Part shown: piece after piece, positions 8,930 to 17,866 of the stretch
Layout of the letters: every line of letters begins with the position of its first letter
Position numbering within the stretch: position 1 is the stretch's first letter
NCBI GenBank assembly: GCA_016787065.1
Contig: JAEUVD010000018.1
Location: 1 to 64,000 of the forward strand
DNA: 64,000 nt
Source: Chitinophagaceae bacterium
GTDB lineage: Bacteria > Bacteroidota > Bacteroidia > Chitinophagales > Chitinophagaceae
Direction of reading: 5' to 3'
Notes under the pieces: generated by a model
What the model was told of the DNA's origin: nothing
The model's database searches: none
What the model saw: the letters and a program-made list of their open reading frames with translations, nothing else
Program-made: the position numbers and the translations under genes

Positions 8930-10063
8930 ATGGCTGAATCGCTCGTAATCATTGGACCCGCTCATCCCTTACGGGGAGGCTTGAGTTCATTTAATGAACG
9001 ACTGGCTCGAGAAGCACAGAATCAGCAATACCTTACCTCTATTTATACCTTCTCCCTTCAGTACCCAAATTTCTTATTTCCTGGAACCAGTCAGTTTTCA
9101 GACGAACCGGCACCAAAAGATTTGAATATTCACATTCGAATAAATTCCGTGAATCCATTGAATTGGATATCAGTTGGTTTGGAATTAATGAAAAAGAAGC
9201 CCGACGTAATTATTGTTCGCTATTGGCTACCTTTTATGGGCCCTTGCCTAGGAACCATATTACGCGTGGTGAAGCGTAATAAACATACAAAGATTGTTTG
9301 TTTAGCCGATAACGTTATTCCGCATGAAAAACGATTGGGTGATGTTATGTTCACCAAATATTTCGTAAAACCCGTCGATAAATTTGTTACCATGAGTGAA
9401 AAGGTATTGAAAGATCTGCGAACCTTTTCCGATAAACCTGCCGCTCAAGTAATTCATCCCTTATATGATCAATTTGGAGAAAAGGTTTCTAAAGAAGAAG
9501 CTGCTTCGGTGTTGAACGTAAGCAAAGAATTTAAGTATGTTCTTTTCTTTGGATTTATTCGCGCTTATAAAGGCCTCGATTTATTAATCGAAGCCCTTGG
9601 AATATTGAAAAATGAAGGTTGGCTCGAAACACAATCCGTTCGATTTATTATAGCCGGCGAATTTTATGAAGATGCTAAACCTTATAGAGATGCTATACAG
9701 AAAACAGGCATTGAAGATTATCTGGTTATGCATGATCATTTTATTACCGATAGTATGGTTAAGCAGTACTTCAGTTTAGCATCCTGCGTAATTCAACCTT
9801 ATAAAAATGCTACACAAAGTGGTGTAACTCCTCTTTCGTTTCATTATGATGTACCGGTACTTGTTACCCGAGTAGGAAGCATGGAAAAATACGTACCGCC
9901 CAATACGGGATTAGTGGCAGAGGTTTCGCCAGTATCCATTGCGGCACAAATCAAACTGTTTTTTACAAAACCCGAAGACTATTATACCCTCGGCATCCAA
10001 GAAGAAAAGAAAAAGTACTCTTGGAAGGTGTTGCTGAAATCCATGACTTCTTTTGAAAACTAA
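8930..10063 (+). CDS. GT4-type glycosyltransferase
   Basis: 377 residues, GT-B fold. The N-terminal Rossmann half begins with IIGPAHPLRGGLSSFNERLA, the glycine-rich acceptor-side loop. The C-terminal half carries VLFFGFIRAYKGLDLLIEA and the donor-binding region PYKNATQSGVTPLSFHYDVPV, typical of family 4. No signal peptide, so it acts in the cytosol on the membrane face. It probably adds a sugar to a lipid-linked cell-surface glycan. The two downstream heptose genes suggest a heptose or related sugar, but donor and acceptor are not shown by the sequence. Confidence 0.85.
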   Translation: MAESLVIIGPAHPLRGGLSSFNERLAREAQNQQYLTSIYTFSLQYPNFLFPGTSQFSDEPAPKDLNIHIRINSVNPLNWISVGLELMKKKPDVIIVRYWLPFMGPCLGTILRVVKRNKHTKIVCLADNVIPHEKRLGDVMFTKYFVKPVDKFVTMSEKVLKDLRTFSDKPAAQVIHPLYDQFGEKVSKEEAASVLNVSKEFKYVLFFGFIRAYKGLDLLIEALGILKNEGWLETQSVRFIIAGEFYEDAKPYRDAIQKTGIEDYLVMHDHFITDSMVKQYFSLASCVIQPYKNATQSGVTPLSFHYDVPVLVTRVGSMEKYVPPNTGLVAEVSPVSIAAQIKLFFTKPEDYYTLGIQEEKKKYSWKVLLKSMTSFEN

Positions 10064-10114
10064 AAAAGAACATCACCTAGAAAACGTCTACATAGTACCT
10101 TTAGATTTTATAAC

Positions 10115-10690
10115 ATGATGCAAGAAAAAATAAATTCGCTTATAGGAGCCTCCATTCAAACGAAGCAACAAATCATGCACGATGGCCAATTACAACCTGT
10201 ACTTGCCTCTTGTGTGCATGCTATTAGTGAAGCTTTTAAACAAGGAAGAAAAGTTCTATTTTGTGGCAACGGTGGCAGTGCGGCAGATGCACAACATCTC
10301 GCAGCTGAATTTAGTGGTCGGTTTTATAAAGATCGAAAAGCACTTCCTGCCGAAGCACTTCATTGCAATACATCTTATTTAACTGCCGTAGCCAACGATT
10401 ACAGTTATGATGTTATTTATGCTCGCATGATTGATGGTATCGGTAATGAAGGCGATGTTGTAGTTGGATTAAGTACAAGCGGTAATTCCAAAAATATTAT
10501 TCAGGCCTTCAAAGTAGCCAAGGAAAAAAATATGATTACCATTGGATTCACGGGTGAAGGTGGTGGACAAATGAAGGAATTTTCAGATTATTTACTTGCC
10601 GTTCCTAGTAAGGATACTCCCCGTATTCAAGAGTCGCATATATTGTTAGGGCATATTATTTGTCAGTTAGTAGAAGAACAACTTTTTTAG
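10115..10690 (+). CDS. gmhA: SIS-domain phosphoheptose isomerase (GmhA-like)
   Basis: 191 residues, the typical GmhA length. One SIS domain with VLFCGNGGSAADAQHLAAEFSGR and the phosphate-binding VVVGLSTSGNSKNI loop. The C-terminal PRIQESHILLGHIICQLVE carries the conserved Glu and His of the active site. GmhA turns sedoheptulose 7-phosphate into D-glycero-D-manno-heptose 7-phosphate, the first step of heptose biosynthesis. The next gene starts 1 bp after its stop, giving an isomerase/nucleotidyltransferase pair. Confidence 0.88.
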   Translation: MMQEKINSLIGASIQTKQQIMHDGQLQPVLASCVHAISEAFKQGRKVLFCGNGGSAADAQHLAAEFSGRFYKDRKALPAEALHCNTSYLTAVANDYSYDVIYARMIDGIGNEGDVVVGLSTSGNSKNIIQAFKVAKEKNMITIGFTGEGGGQMKEFSDYLLAVPSKDTPRIQESHILLGHIICQLVEEQLF

Positions 10691-10691
10691 T

Positions 10692-11393
10692 ATGCTTGCC
10701 GATGTAATCATTTTAGCCGGAGGTTTTGGCACCCGTTTACAATCTGTTGTTGCTGATCGGCCAAAATGTATGGCAGCTATTCATGGGAAACCTTTTTTAT
10801 ATTATCTCTGTAAGTATCTTGAAGCTTATCAACCGCGAAAAGTAATTTTCTCTGTAGGTTATTTGAAAGAACAAGTGATAGATTATATTACAACCACGCC
10901 TTGGGGATTCTCGTATGATTTCGCTGAAGAACTTGAGCCATTAGGAACAGGAGGCGCCGTTCGATATAGTTTGACCAAATCGGATACGGACGATTTTTTT
11001 GTTTTGAATGGCGATACTTTTTTTGATATCGACTTGAATGCTATGTTAGCTTTTCAAAAAAGTATGATGGCCGATGCTACGCTTGCACTTAAACCTATGC
11101 AACAGGCCGACAGGTACGGGCTCGTTGAAATTCAAGACGACCAAAGTATTTTATCTTTCAAAGAAAAACAAATGGGTAGCTCAGGTCTTATTAATGGTGG
11201 CGTTTATTGCGTTTACCGAAAAGGGTTTGACAGCATTCCTTTCCCGGAAAAATTCTCGTTTGAAAAAGATTACTTAGAGCCTTTTATCAACCAACGAAAT
11301 TTTTTCGGCTTGGTAAAAGATGCTTACTTTATTGATATTGGAATACCGGATGATTATGAAAAAGCCCAACATGACTTTGCTAGTAGGACATAA
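10692..11393 (+). CDS. hddC: Sugar-phosphate nucleotidyltransferase, HddC-like
   Basis: 233 residues of the NTP_transferase family. The nucleotide-binding signature DVIILAGGFGTRLQSVVADRPKCMA is complete, the metal-binding FVLNGDTFFDID is present, and the protein ends with an FIDIGIPDDYEKAQ segment typical of heptose/mannose-1-phosphate enzymes. Next to GmhA the likely role is D-glycero-alpha-D-manno-heptose 1-phosphate guanylyltransferase, making GDP-heptose. The kinase and phosphatase of that route (HddA, GmhB) are not in the window. A different sugar-1-phosphate substrate cannot be excluded. Confidence 0.75.
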   Translation: MLADVIILAGGFGTRLQSVVADRPKCMAAIHGKPFLYYLCKYLEAYQPRKVIFSVGYLKEQVIDYITTTPWGFSYDFAEELEPLGTGGAVRYSLTKSDTDDFFVLNGDTFFDIDLNAMLAFQKSMMADATLALKPMQQADRYGLVEIQDDQSILSFKEKQMGSSGLINGGVYCVYRKGFDSIPFPEKFSFEKDYLEPFINQRNFFGLVKDAYFIDIGIPDDYEKAQHDFASRT

Positions 11394-11511
11394 AAATATT
11401 CTATTAAAGGTCATCGTTCATTTAGCTTCCGAAGAGGTATCCATATCATTTTAAGTTAATTGAATAATTGTTCGATCAGAACAACGAAGAAGGTTAATGA
11501 CTTAGCAAGTC

Positions 11512-12774
11512 TTAAAAATTATCTTCAAGAAACGATTGATACACTTCAGACCAACCTTGCCATTCTAATGCGCTTCCAAGAGAAAAATTATGCCAAATTG
11601 TGATGAAGCCACCTCCGCTCCATTGCACCTGACTCCAGTACATATTCATTTCATCCAAGGCATCTTGAGCTTGTTGCTTTTGTTCAAAACGCGTGTTACA
11701 CTCCATAAAAGCGAAAGGGTGAACACGCAAAACGCTTTGTTCATCTTGTTGTAAATCATACCAAAAAAATGAATGCGCTGTTGAGGCACGAAAACCATTT
11801 ATAGAACCATAACCCATACTATAATCTTCTTTAATGCCCGCTTCTAATAAGTTTCTATAGGTGTCAGGTAACGCAAATCGAATATAATGTTGTCGGCTTC
11901 GTGTTGGATTTTGAAGTCGTTGCAGCTCGCTTTGTAATATTATTTTAGATTCATGACTGCGAATTGATGGATGAATACCAATGGCATATTTTCCATTTAT
12001 TTTTTCCACGAGTGATTTCATTATGACAGCATCCGGATTTAAATTTTTATCTAATTTCCCACCATCCGATAGAAGAAAAAAATAAATGGGCTCTAAATGA
12101 TATTCTTGATGAAGCGATTCAAGAAAATCATAAGCATCATAAGGATCTTTCGATTTACCAGCTAAAACCTTCCAGCGTAACCACACCGCCTTTCCTTTTA
12201 ACCGAAGAGCATCTAAAAAACATCCGGCAAGATTTCGATAGAGTGATTTGCCTTTATAACTATAGGCAATATCGATATCGTAAGTTGGTAAAAAATATGA
12301 TTTCTTTCGTGCGAGAACGATGCCCGTTTTTTGTTTCACGAGACTCTCAAATTCCAAAAGCCAAATATCTACTAAGGGGATTTTCAGAAAACCTTGTTGA
12401 AATGCTAACGATGAACGATGCGGGTATCGATTAAACTCATCCGGAGAGTAAGGCAAGTACTCTTCATACCGACTTACTAAATAAAAGACCGCTGAAAACA
12501 TATCAAACGGGATATCGCTTCCGGCATTGCTAAAAAATACCGGCATTGTTTTCCAGATAGTAATTTCTACATTTTGCTCCTTAATTGCTGACTCGAATAA
12601 CAACCCATGTGCTTGTATACAAAGCATATCCTTATGAAGTGCATAGTCGTAACATAGCAAGGCGTCGCTCTTTGAATCCACCAAGGCATAAGGCGTTTGG
12701 AATACATCTCCAAAAATAAAATCCAGCACATACCTTAATCTCGAACTGTGCTGGATGGAGAAAATTGTTATCAC
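11512..12774 (-). CDS. DUF7033/polysaccharide-deacetylase-like protein
   Basis: 420 residues, no signal peptide. The N-terminal ~120 residues match a Bacteroidota-specific domain (DUF7033 type). The C-terminal part resembles a NodB-like barrel, with a YDIDIAYSYKG start, IGIHPS near residue 260 and DYSMGYGSINGFRAST near 315. Such proteins are usually listed as polysaccharide deacetylase family members. The catalytic Asp/His set is only partly recognisable, so activity is uncertain. It converges with the heptose genes, consistent with a surface-glycan neighbourhood. Confidence 0.7.
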   Translation of the reverse strand: MITIFSIQHSSRLRYVLDFIFGDVFQTPYALVDSKSDALLCYDYALHKDMLCIQAHGLLFESAIKEQNVEITIWKTMPVFFSNAGSDIPFDMFSAVFYLVSRYEEYLPYSPDEFNRYPHRSSLAFQQGFLKIPLVDIWLLEFESLVKQKTGIVLARKKSYFLPTYDIDIAYSYKGKSLYRNLAGCFLDALRLKGKAVWLRWKVLAGKSKDPYDAYDFLESLHQEYHLEPIYFFLLSDGGKLDKNLNPDAVIMKSLVEKINGKYAIGIHPSIRSHESKIILQSELQRLQNPTRSRQHYIRFALPDTYRNLLEAGIKEDYSMGYGSINGFRASTAHSFFWYDLQQDEQSVLRVHPFAFMECNTRFEQKQQAQDALDEMNMYWSQVQWSGGGFITIWHNFSLGSALEWQGWSEVYQSFLEDNF

Positions 12775-12786
12775 TCGGGAAAGTTA

Positions 12787-12873
12787 CAAATTACAGTGAA
12801 CAATTTACAGTGAACAATTTAATCTCCTTTGTTCATTGTAAATTATTCATTGTTCATTGTAAATTGTTCATTG
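12787..12873. repeat. Self-complementary direct/inverted repeat block
   Basis: Two direct copies of ACAGTGAACAATTT (starting ~12793 and ~12807) are followed by two or more copies of the near-inverse TTCATTGTAAATT (from ~12832). The block can fold into a long AT-rich hairpin. It fills the whole gap between the M13 peptidase stop and the next gene and probably works as a weak terminator or mRNA 3'-end structure. Unrelated to the 56-bp repeats. Confidence 0.7.
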
Positions 12874-14934
12874 TTACCAAACCTTAGCCCGTTGATTTTC
12901 TGGCTTATACATTTTATCGCCGGGTTTTACGTTATAGGCCGTATAAAACGGTGCGAAATTCGACAAAGGCCCGTTGCAACGATGGATACCCGGACTATGT
13001 ACATCCGTAACTAAGCGTTGTTCGGCTTCTTCGTTACGAATATTCTGACGCCAAACTTGAGCCCAACTCATAAAGAATCGTTGATCAGGTGTAAAGCCAT
13101 CAATTTTGGTATTACCCTTACCTTGTGTGGTTTTCTTGAATGCATCATACGCAATGGTAATACCACCGAGATCAGCAATATTTTCACCCAAGGTTAAAGC
13201 CCCATTGACATGCTTACCATCTAAAATGGTGTAACCATCGTATTGTTCTTTAACCATTTTAGTTTTCTCCTCAAAACGAGATTTGTCTTCTTCTGTCCAC
13301 CAGTTTTTTAAATTACCGTCCGCTGCATATTCACATCCTTGATCATCGAAACCATGTGTCATTTCATGACCTATCACTGCGCCAATGGCTCCATAAATAG
13401 CGGCATCATCGGTTTTCATATCAAAGAAAGGATATTGCAAAATACCTGCCGGGAAAACAATCTCATTAAAGGCTGGGTTATAATACGCATTTACAGTAGG
13501 CGGCGTCATTCCCCATTCCGTGCGATCAACCGGTTTACCAAGTTTGCTGATCATATAGTTATAGTCGAATTTGTTAGAAGCCACCACATTCTTCACATAT
13601 GAATCCGGAACAATAGTTAAACCAGCATAGCTTCTCCACTTATCCGGGTATCCAATTTTTTTAATAAAGGTGTATAATTTTTCTTTAGCTTTTACTTTAG
13701 TTTCAGCACTCATCCAATCGAGGTTATTGATACGCACCTCAAACGCTGATTGTAAGTTGTTCACGAGAGTTAGCATTCTTTTCTTCGCTGCTGCAGTAAA
13801 ATAGCGGTCGGTGTACATTTTACCTAATTGGTGGCCAACAGCACCATCTACAACGCCTAAAACTCTTTTCCAACGTGGCTTTTGCTCTTGTTGACCGCGT
13901 AAAGTTTTACCATAGAAATTAAAATTTTCATTGTCAAAACCAGCACTTAGAAAGGTTGCAAATCCGTGAATGCAATGCCATTTCAGATATGTTTTCCAAG
14001 TTGCGATAGGTGTGCTTTGTAACATACCGGCCATAGCTTGAAAAAAATCTGGTTGTGCAACGATTACCATTTTCTCTTTCGGAACGCCCATTTTAATGAA
14101 CATATATTGCCAGTTAATAACACCTGTTTTTTTAGATAATTCTTCTAAACTCATTTTGTTATACAACTTATGTGGGTCGCGCATAGTAACACGGTCCATA
14201 CTCACTTTAGCAAGCTCTGTTTCTAACTTTAAAATATCTTGTGCATGTTTTTCCGCATCACTGTTACTCTCACCGCTTTGTGTAAGCATATTTTTGATGT
14301 GAGCTTGGTATTTCTCACGAATTTCAGTTTGACGTTTTTCGGTTTTCAAATAATAATCACGGTCAGGCAATCCTAATCCACCTTGAAAAAGATTACAAAT
14401 ATTTTTGGTAACCTCTTTATCATCCGGACCTACATAAAAGTTGAAAAGCGGATTCGCTTGTTCTTTTGTAGCCGCTGCTAGATAGTCTATTAGTTGCGAC
14501 GAAGAACTTATTGCGTCAATCTGTTTGAGTTGATCGCTAATAGCAGCAATTCCTGCCTTCTCAATAGCATCAACATTCATTCCACAACGATACAGATCGC
14601 CAACCATTTGCATCGGTGTTCCTTTTTTTGCATTTTTTACCTTAGCGGCATCTTCTAATAATGTATGAAGCGCATTCTTGTTAAAATCTTCGAGAAGGTT
14701 AAAACTACCCCAACGTGTTTCCGATGCCGGAATGGTGGTGTTTTTCATCCAACTTCCGTTAGCGTAGGTGTAAAAGTCATCACCGGGCTTTACTGAATTA
14801 TCAATATGGGCTGGGTCGATGAACTTGGTTCCAGCCGGTAAAGAGGAGTTTCCTCCATCATCGTTTCCACCCGTGAACGACGAAACCATGAGGGTACAGG
14901 CAATGGCTAGTCCTGAAAGATAAATTAACTTCAT
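12874..14934 (-). CDS. M13 family zinc endopeptidase (neprilysin/PepO type)
   Basis: 686 residues, the usual length. The N-terminus is a Sec signal (MKLIYLSGLAIACTLMVSSF). The M13 N-terminal domain begins with KPGDDFYTYANGSWMKNT. The catalytic C-terminal domain has NEIVFPAGILQYPFFD, the zinc motif HEMTH at residues 523-527 and the third ligand Glu584 in LGENIADLGG, and ends in the conserved CNGPLSNFAPFYTAYNVKPGDKMY. It cleaves short peptides in the periplasm or outside the cell. All catalytic residues are present. A -7 box lies 20 bp before the start. Confidence 0.95.
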   Translation of the reverse strand: MKLIYLSGLAIACTLMVSSFTGGNDDGGNSSLPAGTKFIDPAHIDNSVKPGDDFYTYANGSWMKNTTIPASETRWGSFNLLEDFNKNALHTLLEDAAKVKNAKKGTPMQMVGDLYRCGMNVDAIEKAGIAAISDQLKQIDAISSSSQLIDYLAAATKEQANPLFNFYVGPDDKEVTKNICNLFQGGLGLPDRDYYLKTEKRQTEIREKYQAHIKNMLTQSGESNSDAEKHAQDILKLETELAKVSMDRVTMRDPHKLYNKMSLEELSKKTGVINWQYMFIKMGVPKEKMVIVAQPDFFQAMAGMLQSTPIATWKTYLKWHCIHGFATFLSAGFDNENFNFYGKTLRGQQEQKPRWKRVLGVVDGAVGHQLGKMYTDRYFTAAAKKRMLTLVNNLQSAFEVRINNLDWMSAETKVKAKEKLYTFIKKIGYPDKWRSYAGLTIVPDSYVKNVVASNKFDYNYMISKLGKPVDRTEWGMTPPTVNAYYNPAFNEIVFPAGILQYPFFDMKTDDAAIYGAIGAVIGHEMTHGFDDQGCEYAADGNLKNWWTEEDKSRFEEKTKMVKEQYDGYTILDGKHVNGALTLGENIADLGGITIAYDAFKKTTQGKGNTKIDGFTPDQRFFMSWAQVWRQNIRNEEAEQRLVTDVHSPGIHRCNGPLSNFAPFYTAYNVKPGDKMYKPENQRAKVW

Positions 14935-14953
14935 ACTCGTTTTTTAAGAACGG

Positions 14954-14961
14954 CAAAAATA
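14954..14961 (-). promoter_or_regulatory. Bacteroidota -7 box TATTTTTG
   Basis: The minus strand reads TATTTTTG, an exact TAnnTTTG, 19 bp before the M13 peptidase ATG at 14934. No clean -33 partner was seen. Confidence 0.45.
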
Positions 14962-15052
14962 GGGTCGGATTGGATAAAAAGAAAGATTGTGCGGGATGAG
15001 CGGATAGATTGCGGTATGAAATGCAATCGAAACGGATAATAGTTAATGGATT

Positions 15053-16660
15053 CTACAATAAAATGTTCTTATCCTTCGGGAATTTAACGCTGTATTGAAT
15101 CCGTCGTTTTTGAGTTTCGTTCGGAGCCAATTCCATTTTCCAAGTTAGAATACCTGTTTCGGTATTGTGTGAAGCCCCTGAAATTTCATCAACTTGAACC
15201 TCGATATCTTTTTGTGAACTAACCGGCAATTGATCTTTCAACAATAATTGTATAGTTTCCTTACGCGTGTTCTTCACTTTTAGTTCGTAGGTAACAGCAT
15301 GCATTCTGCTCGAACCAATAAGTTTGCTACTACAAAAATCTTGCACCTTTTCTCGTTTTACCACAATTTTTTTATCCCGTCCTAAACTAATATTCAAGGT
15401 GTCTTGTGTATTATTAGGATCGATAAAACTTTTGCCAACATAATTACCATCAAAGATAATATTGGCCACACCGGGCATTAAGCTTAACGATTCCCAATTG
15501 GAAACCTCTGCCACTAAGAATGCTTCGGGGTCGAGTTTTGGAACACAATAGTATTTATACTCTGCTTGCACATTGTATTCTTTCATAGACACACTATGTA
15601 CTTTATTGTCGGAGGGTATATTGTAATCCAACTCAATATCAAATGTAACATTCAAAGCGTTTTGATTCATAGAAACAAAATTATCAAGGGCCTTCGCCAC
15701 TGGCTTCTCCAAAGCCAACGGTGCCTTGGCTTCAAACGATTGAATACTATTACTCATGGCATTCACTTTATAGGCATCGTTATAAGCATTTCCATAGTAT
15801 TGTGGAACATAGTAGGTTAAGAACCAGGTACTCAAAACAGGAATACTTCCATTTTGATTTGGATTGGAAGTACTTAAACTCAATGTTACATTCTTCCAAT
15901 CTAACCCCGTTTGTTGTACAATATTCCCTTTATAAATAATCTTCAACGGACTCTTAGTATCCTTAGCCTTTAGGTCGTACATAGGAGTCCATGCCGCCTG
16001 ATTAGAAATATAACTGATTGTAAACGTAGTTTGCTGTGTTTCGTTATTTAATACTTGCAGATGTAATTCTCCTTTACCGGTTTCTCGTCGTGTAAATTGT
16101 TCGTTGATTTGTGTTTGTAATTTAACGATGAGATCATTTTGTTTTTGTTCTTTCTCTTGAAGTTCTTGAAGTTGTGTATTTATTTCACGTTGCTTTTCAA
16201 GATAGAAGCTCAGGAGTTTTTGCAACTCGGCTACTTGTAAACCCGTTTGTTGTCCGCCTAAGGTCTTGTTTGCATCCAATATTCCGAGTGCATTTTTTTG
16301 AATGTTTATTTGCGTTCGAATCGTATTTAGTAGTTGGGTTGCTTGTTTCAAACTGTCTTGCAATCGTTGATACAAGCTACTTTTGGTATCTTCTGCTGTA
16401 AATTCCTTTAAGAATGTTACACTTAGAATGGTTAAATCGGTATTCGAACCCACTTGAATGGTATTCTCATCAATGATGCCGCTTATGTTCTTAATAACTA
16501 CTTCTGAATTACCGGCAGCAACCGTAACTTTAGCTGAATGTGTTAGTTCGGCTCCGGTTGTAAAAACGGTAACATGGTTCAGTAAAGCGGATGAAGATTG
16601 TGCGTAAAGAGCGAAAGAAAAGAAAGAAAAGATAACAGATACCAACAGGTTTTTATTCAT
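15053..16660 (-). CDS. DUF4139 domain protein (mucoidy inhibitor MuiA-like)
   Basis: 535 residues. Signal peptide MNKNLLVSVIFSFFSFALYAQ. The N-terminal DUF4140-type beta domain (VTVFTTGAELTHSAKVTVAAG) is followed by a coiled coil (about residues 90-190, rich in Gln/Leu/Lys heptads). The DUF4139 beta-sandwich starts near ISYISNQAAWTPMYDLKAKDTKSP and ends with SYELKVKNTRKETIQLLLKDQLPVS. The family is periplasmic or outer-membrane associated and of unknown biochemical function. Confidence 0.88.
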   Translation of the reverse strand: MNKNLLVSVIFSFFSFALYAQSSSALLNHVTVFTTGAELTHSAKVTVAAGNSEVVIKNISGIIDENTIQVGSNTDLTILSVTFLKEFTAEDTKSSLYQRLQDSLKQATQLLNTIRTQINIQKNALGILDANKTLGGQQTGLQVAELQKLLSFYLEKQREINTQLQELQEKEQKQNDLIVKLQTQINEQFTRRETGKGELHLQVLNNETQQTTFTISYISNQAAWTPMYDLKAKDTKSPLKIIYKGNIVQQTGLDWKNVTLSLSTSNPNQNGSIPVLSTWFLTYYVPQYYGNAYNDAYKVNAMSNSIQSFEAKAPLALEKPVAKALDNFVSMNQNALNVTFDIELDYNIPSDNKVHSVSMKEYNVQAEYKYYCVPKLDPEAFLVAEVSNWESLSLMPGVANIIFDGNYVGKSFIDPNNTQDTLNISLGRDKKIVVKREKVQDFCSSKLIGSSRMHAVTYELKVKNTRKETIQLLLKDQLPVSSQKDIEVQVDEISGASHNTETGILTWKMELAPNETQKRRIQYSVKFPKDKNILL

Positions 16661-16838
16661 CGTTTATTTTTTTTGGAAGCCTGAGAGGAATCGACGAAAA
16701 GCATTCCATAAAAAATGAACAAGAATTTTGTCTATAACGCAATCAAGTTTTTAAACTTGAATTTTATTCCAGAAATGAATTTACTTAAAAGTCACTTCTA
16801 ATTTAATTGCATTATCAATCTCACAAATAATCCTAAAC

Positions 16839-17570
16839 CTATTTAATCGAATACTCGGCTTTTACCGTAACAGTTGCGGTTTTATTGATACTGGTAGTAT
16901 TGAAAGCACCGCCGTAAGAATAATCTTCATTTTCATTTTGTCCGGTAATTTGAAACACGCCCATCGAAGCTTTGCGCAAATCACCTACCGAACTGCCTGA
17001 ATTATTGGCAATAGTTTTGGCACGGTCGTAGGCATCTTCGGATGCTTTTGCTAGTAAACCTATTTTAAGATTGCTCAATTTGCTATAATAATAATTAGGC
17101 GATGAAGAACTGAGTTCAACCCCTTGTTGTATAAGTTGTGTTATATCGCGTGAAATACGATCTACTTTATTCAAATCGCTCGATTCAATAGTTACCGACT
17201 CAGAGAGTTTATAACCATTAAATACACTACCCTTTTGATTCCCTTGTTCATCATAGGTATAACTAAATAGTTTTTCGGTGTTAATAGAAGATGTTTTCAT
17301 TTCAGTTTTACTGAGGCCTTGTTTTTCCAAATAACCCATCACAATAGCTTCATCTTTTTTTAAAGCGTCAAATGCTTCCTGCATGTTAAATGAACTTCGT
17401 GAAAAGGTACCACTCCATACCGATAAATCAGAAACAAAATTAGTATCAGCAACGCCGGTTACAGAAATAGATTCGGCTTGTTTAAACTTATAGGTATAAG
17501 CACCACTTAAAATAAAAGCAGCAATGATAAAGGCTATAGCAGCGGATATTATCCAAATTGATTTATTCAT
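16839..17570 (-). CDS. SIMPL-domain (DUF541) envelope protein
   Basis: 243 residues. An N-terminal helix (IWIISAAIAFIIAAFILSGA) works as an uncleaved anchor or signal. One SIMPL/DUF541 domain follows, with the recurring pattern ESISVTGVADTNFVSDLSVW ... SDLNKVDRISRDITQLIQQG ... AKTIANNSGSSVGDLRKASMG. Relatives (BP26/OMP28-like) form periplasmic oligomers of unclear role. A -7 box ends 5 bp from the start codon. Confidence 0.88.
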   Translation of the reverse strand: MNKSIWIISAAIAFIIAAFILSGAYTYKFKQAESISVTGVADTNFVSDLSVWSGTFSRSSFNMQEAFDALKKDEAIVMGYLEKQGLSKTEMKTSSINTEKLFSYTYDEQGNQKGSVFNGYKLSESVTIESSDLNKVDRISRDITQLIQQGVELSSSSPNYYYSKLSNLKIGLLAKASEDAYDRAKTIANNSGSSVGDLRKASMGVFQITGQNENEDYSYGGAFNTTSINKTATVTVKAEYSIK

Positions 17571-17574
17571 GGTT

Positions 17575-17582
17575 CAAAAGTA
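17575..17582 (-). promoter_or_regulatory. Bacteroidota -7 box TACTTTTG next to start codon
   Basis: The minus strand reads TACTTTTG, an exact TAnnTTTG, only 4 bp before the SIMPL gene ATG at 17570. If used, the mRNA would be leaderless or begin inside the start codon. Confidence 0.4.
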
Positions 17583-17726
17583 AATGATTTTCTTAGGGTA
17601 CATACTTCAAGTTGCCTCTTTTCTGAAACCCTTTACAGTAAAGACTTCCCTATCAATTAACACCACGTTTATTAAAAAGATTCAAATAATATTTCATAGG
17701 TAACACCCCTTACCTTACTTTCGCGC

Positions 17727-17798
<72 letters not shown>

Positions 17799-17866
17799 CT
17801 AAAATTTCAAAGTGGCAGAGAATAATCTTTGCCATTTTTTATTTTTACCCTTTTAAAGAAAATCAC

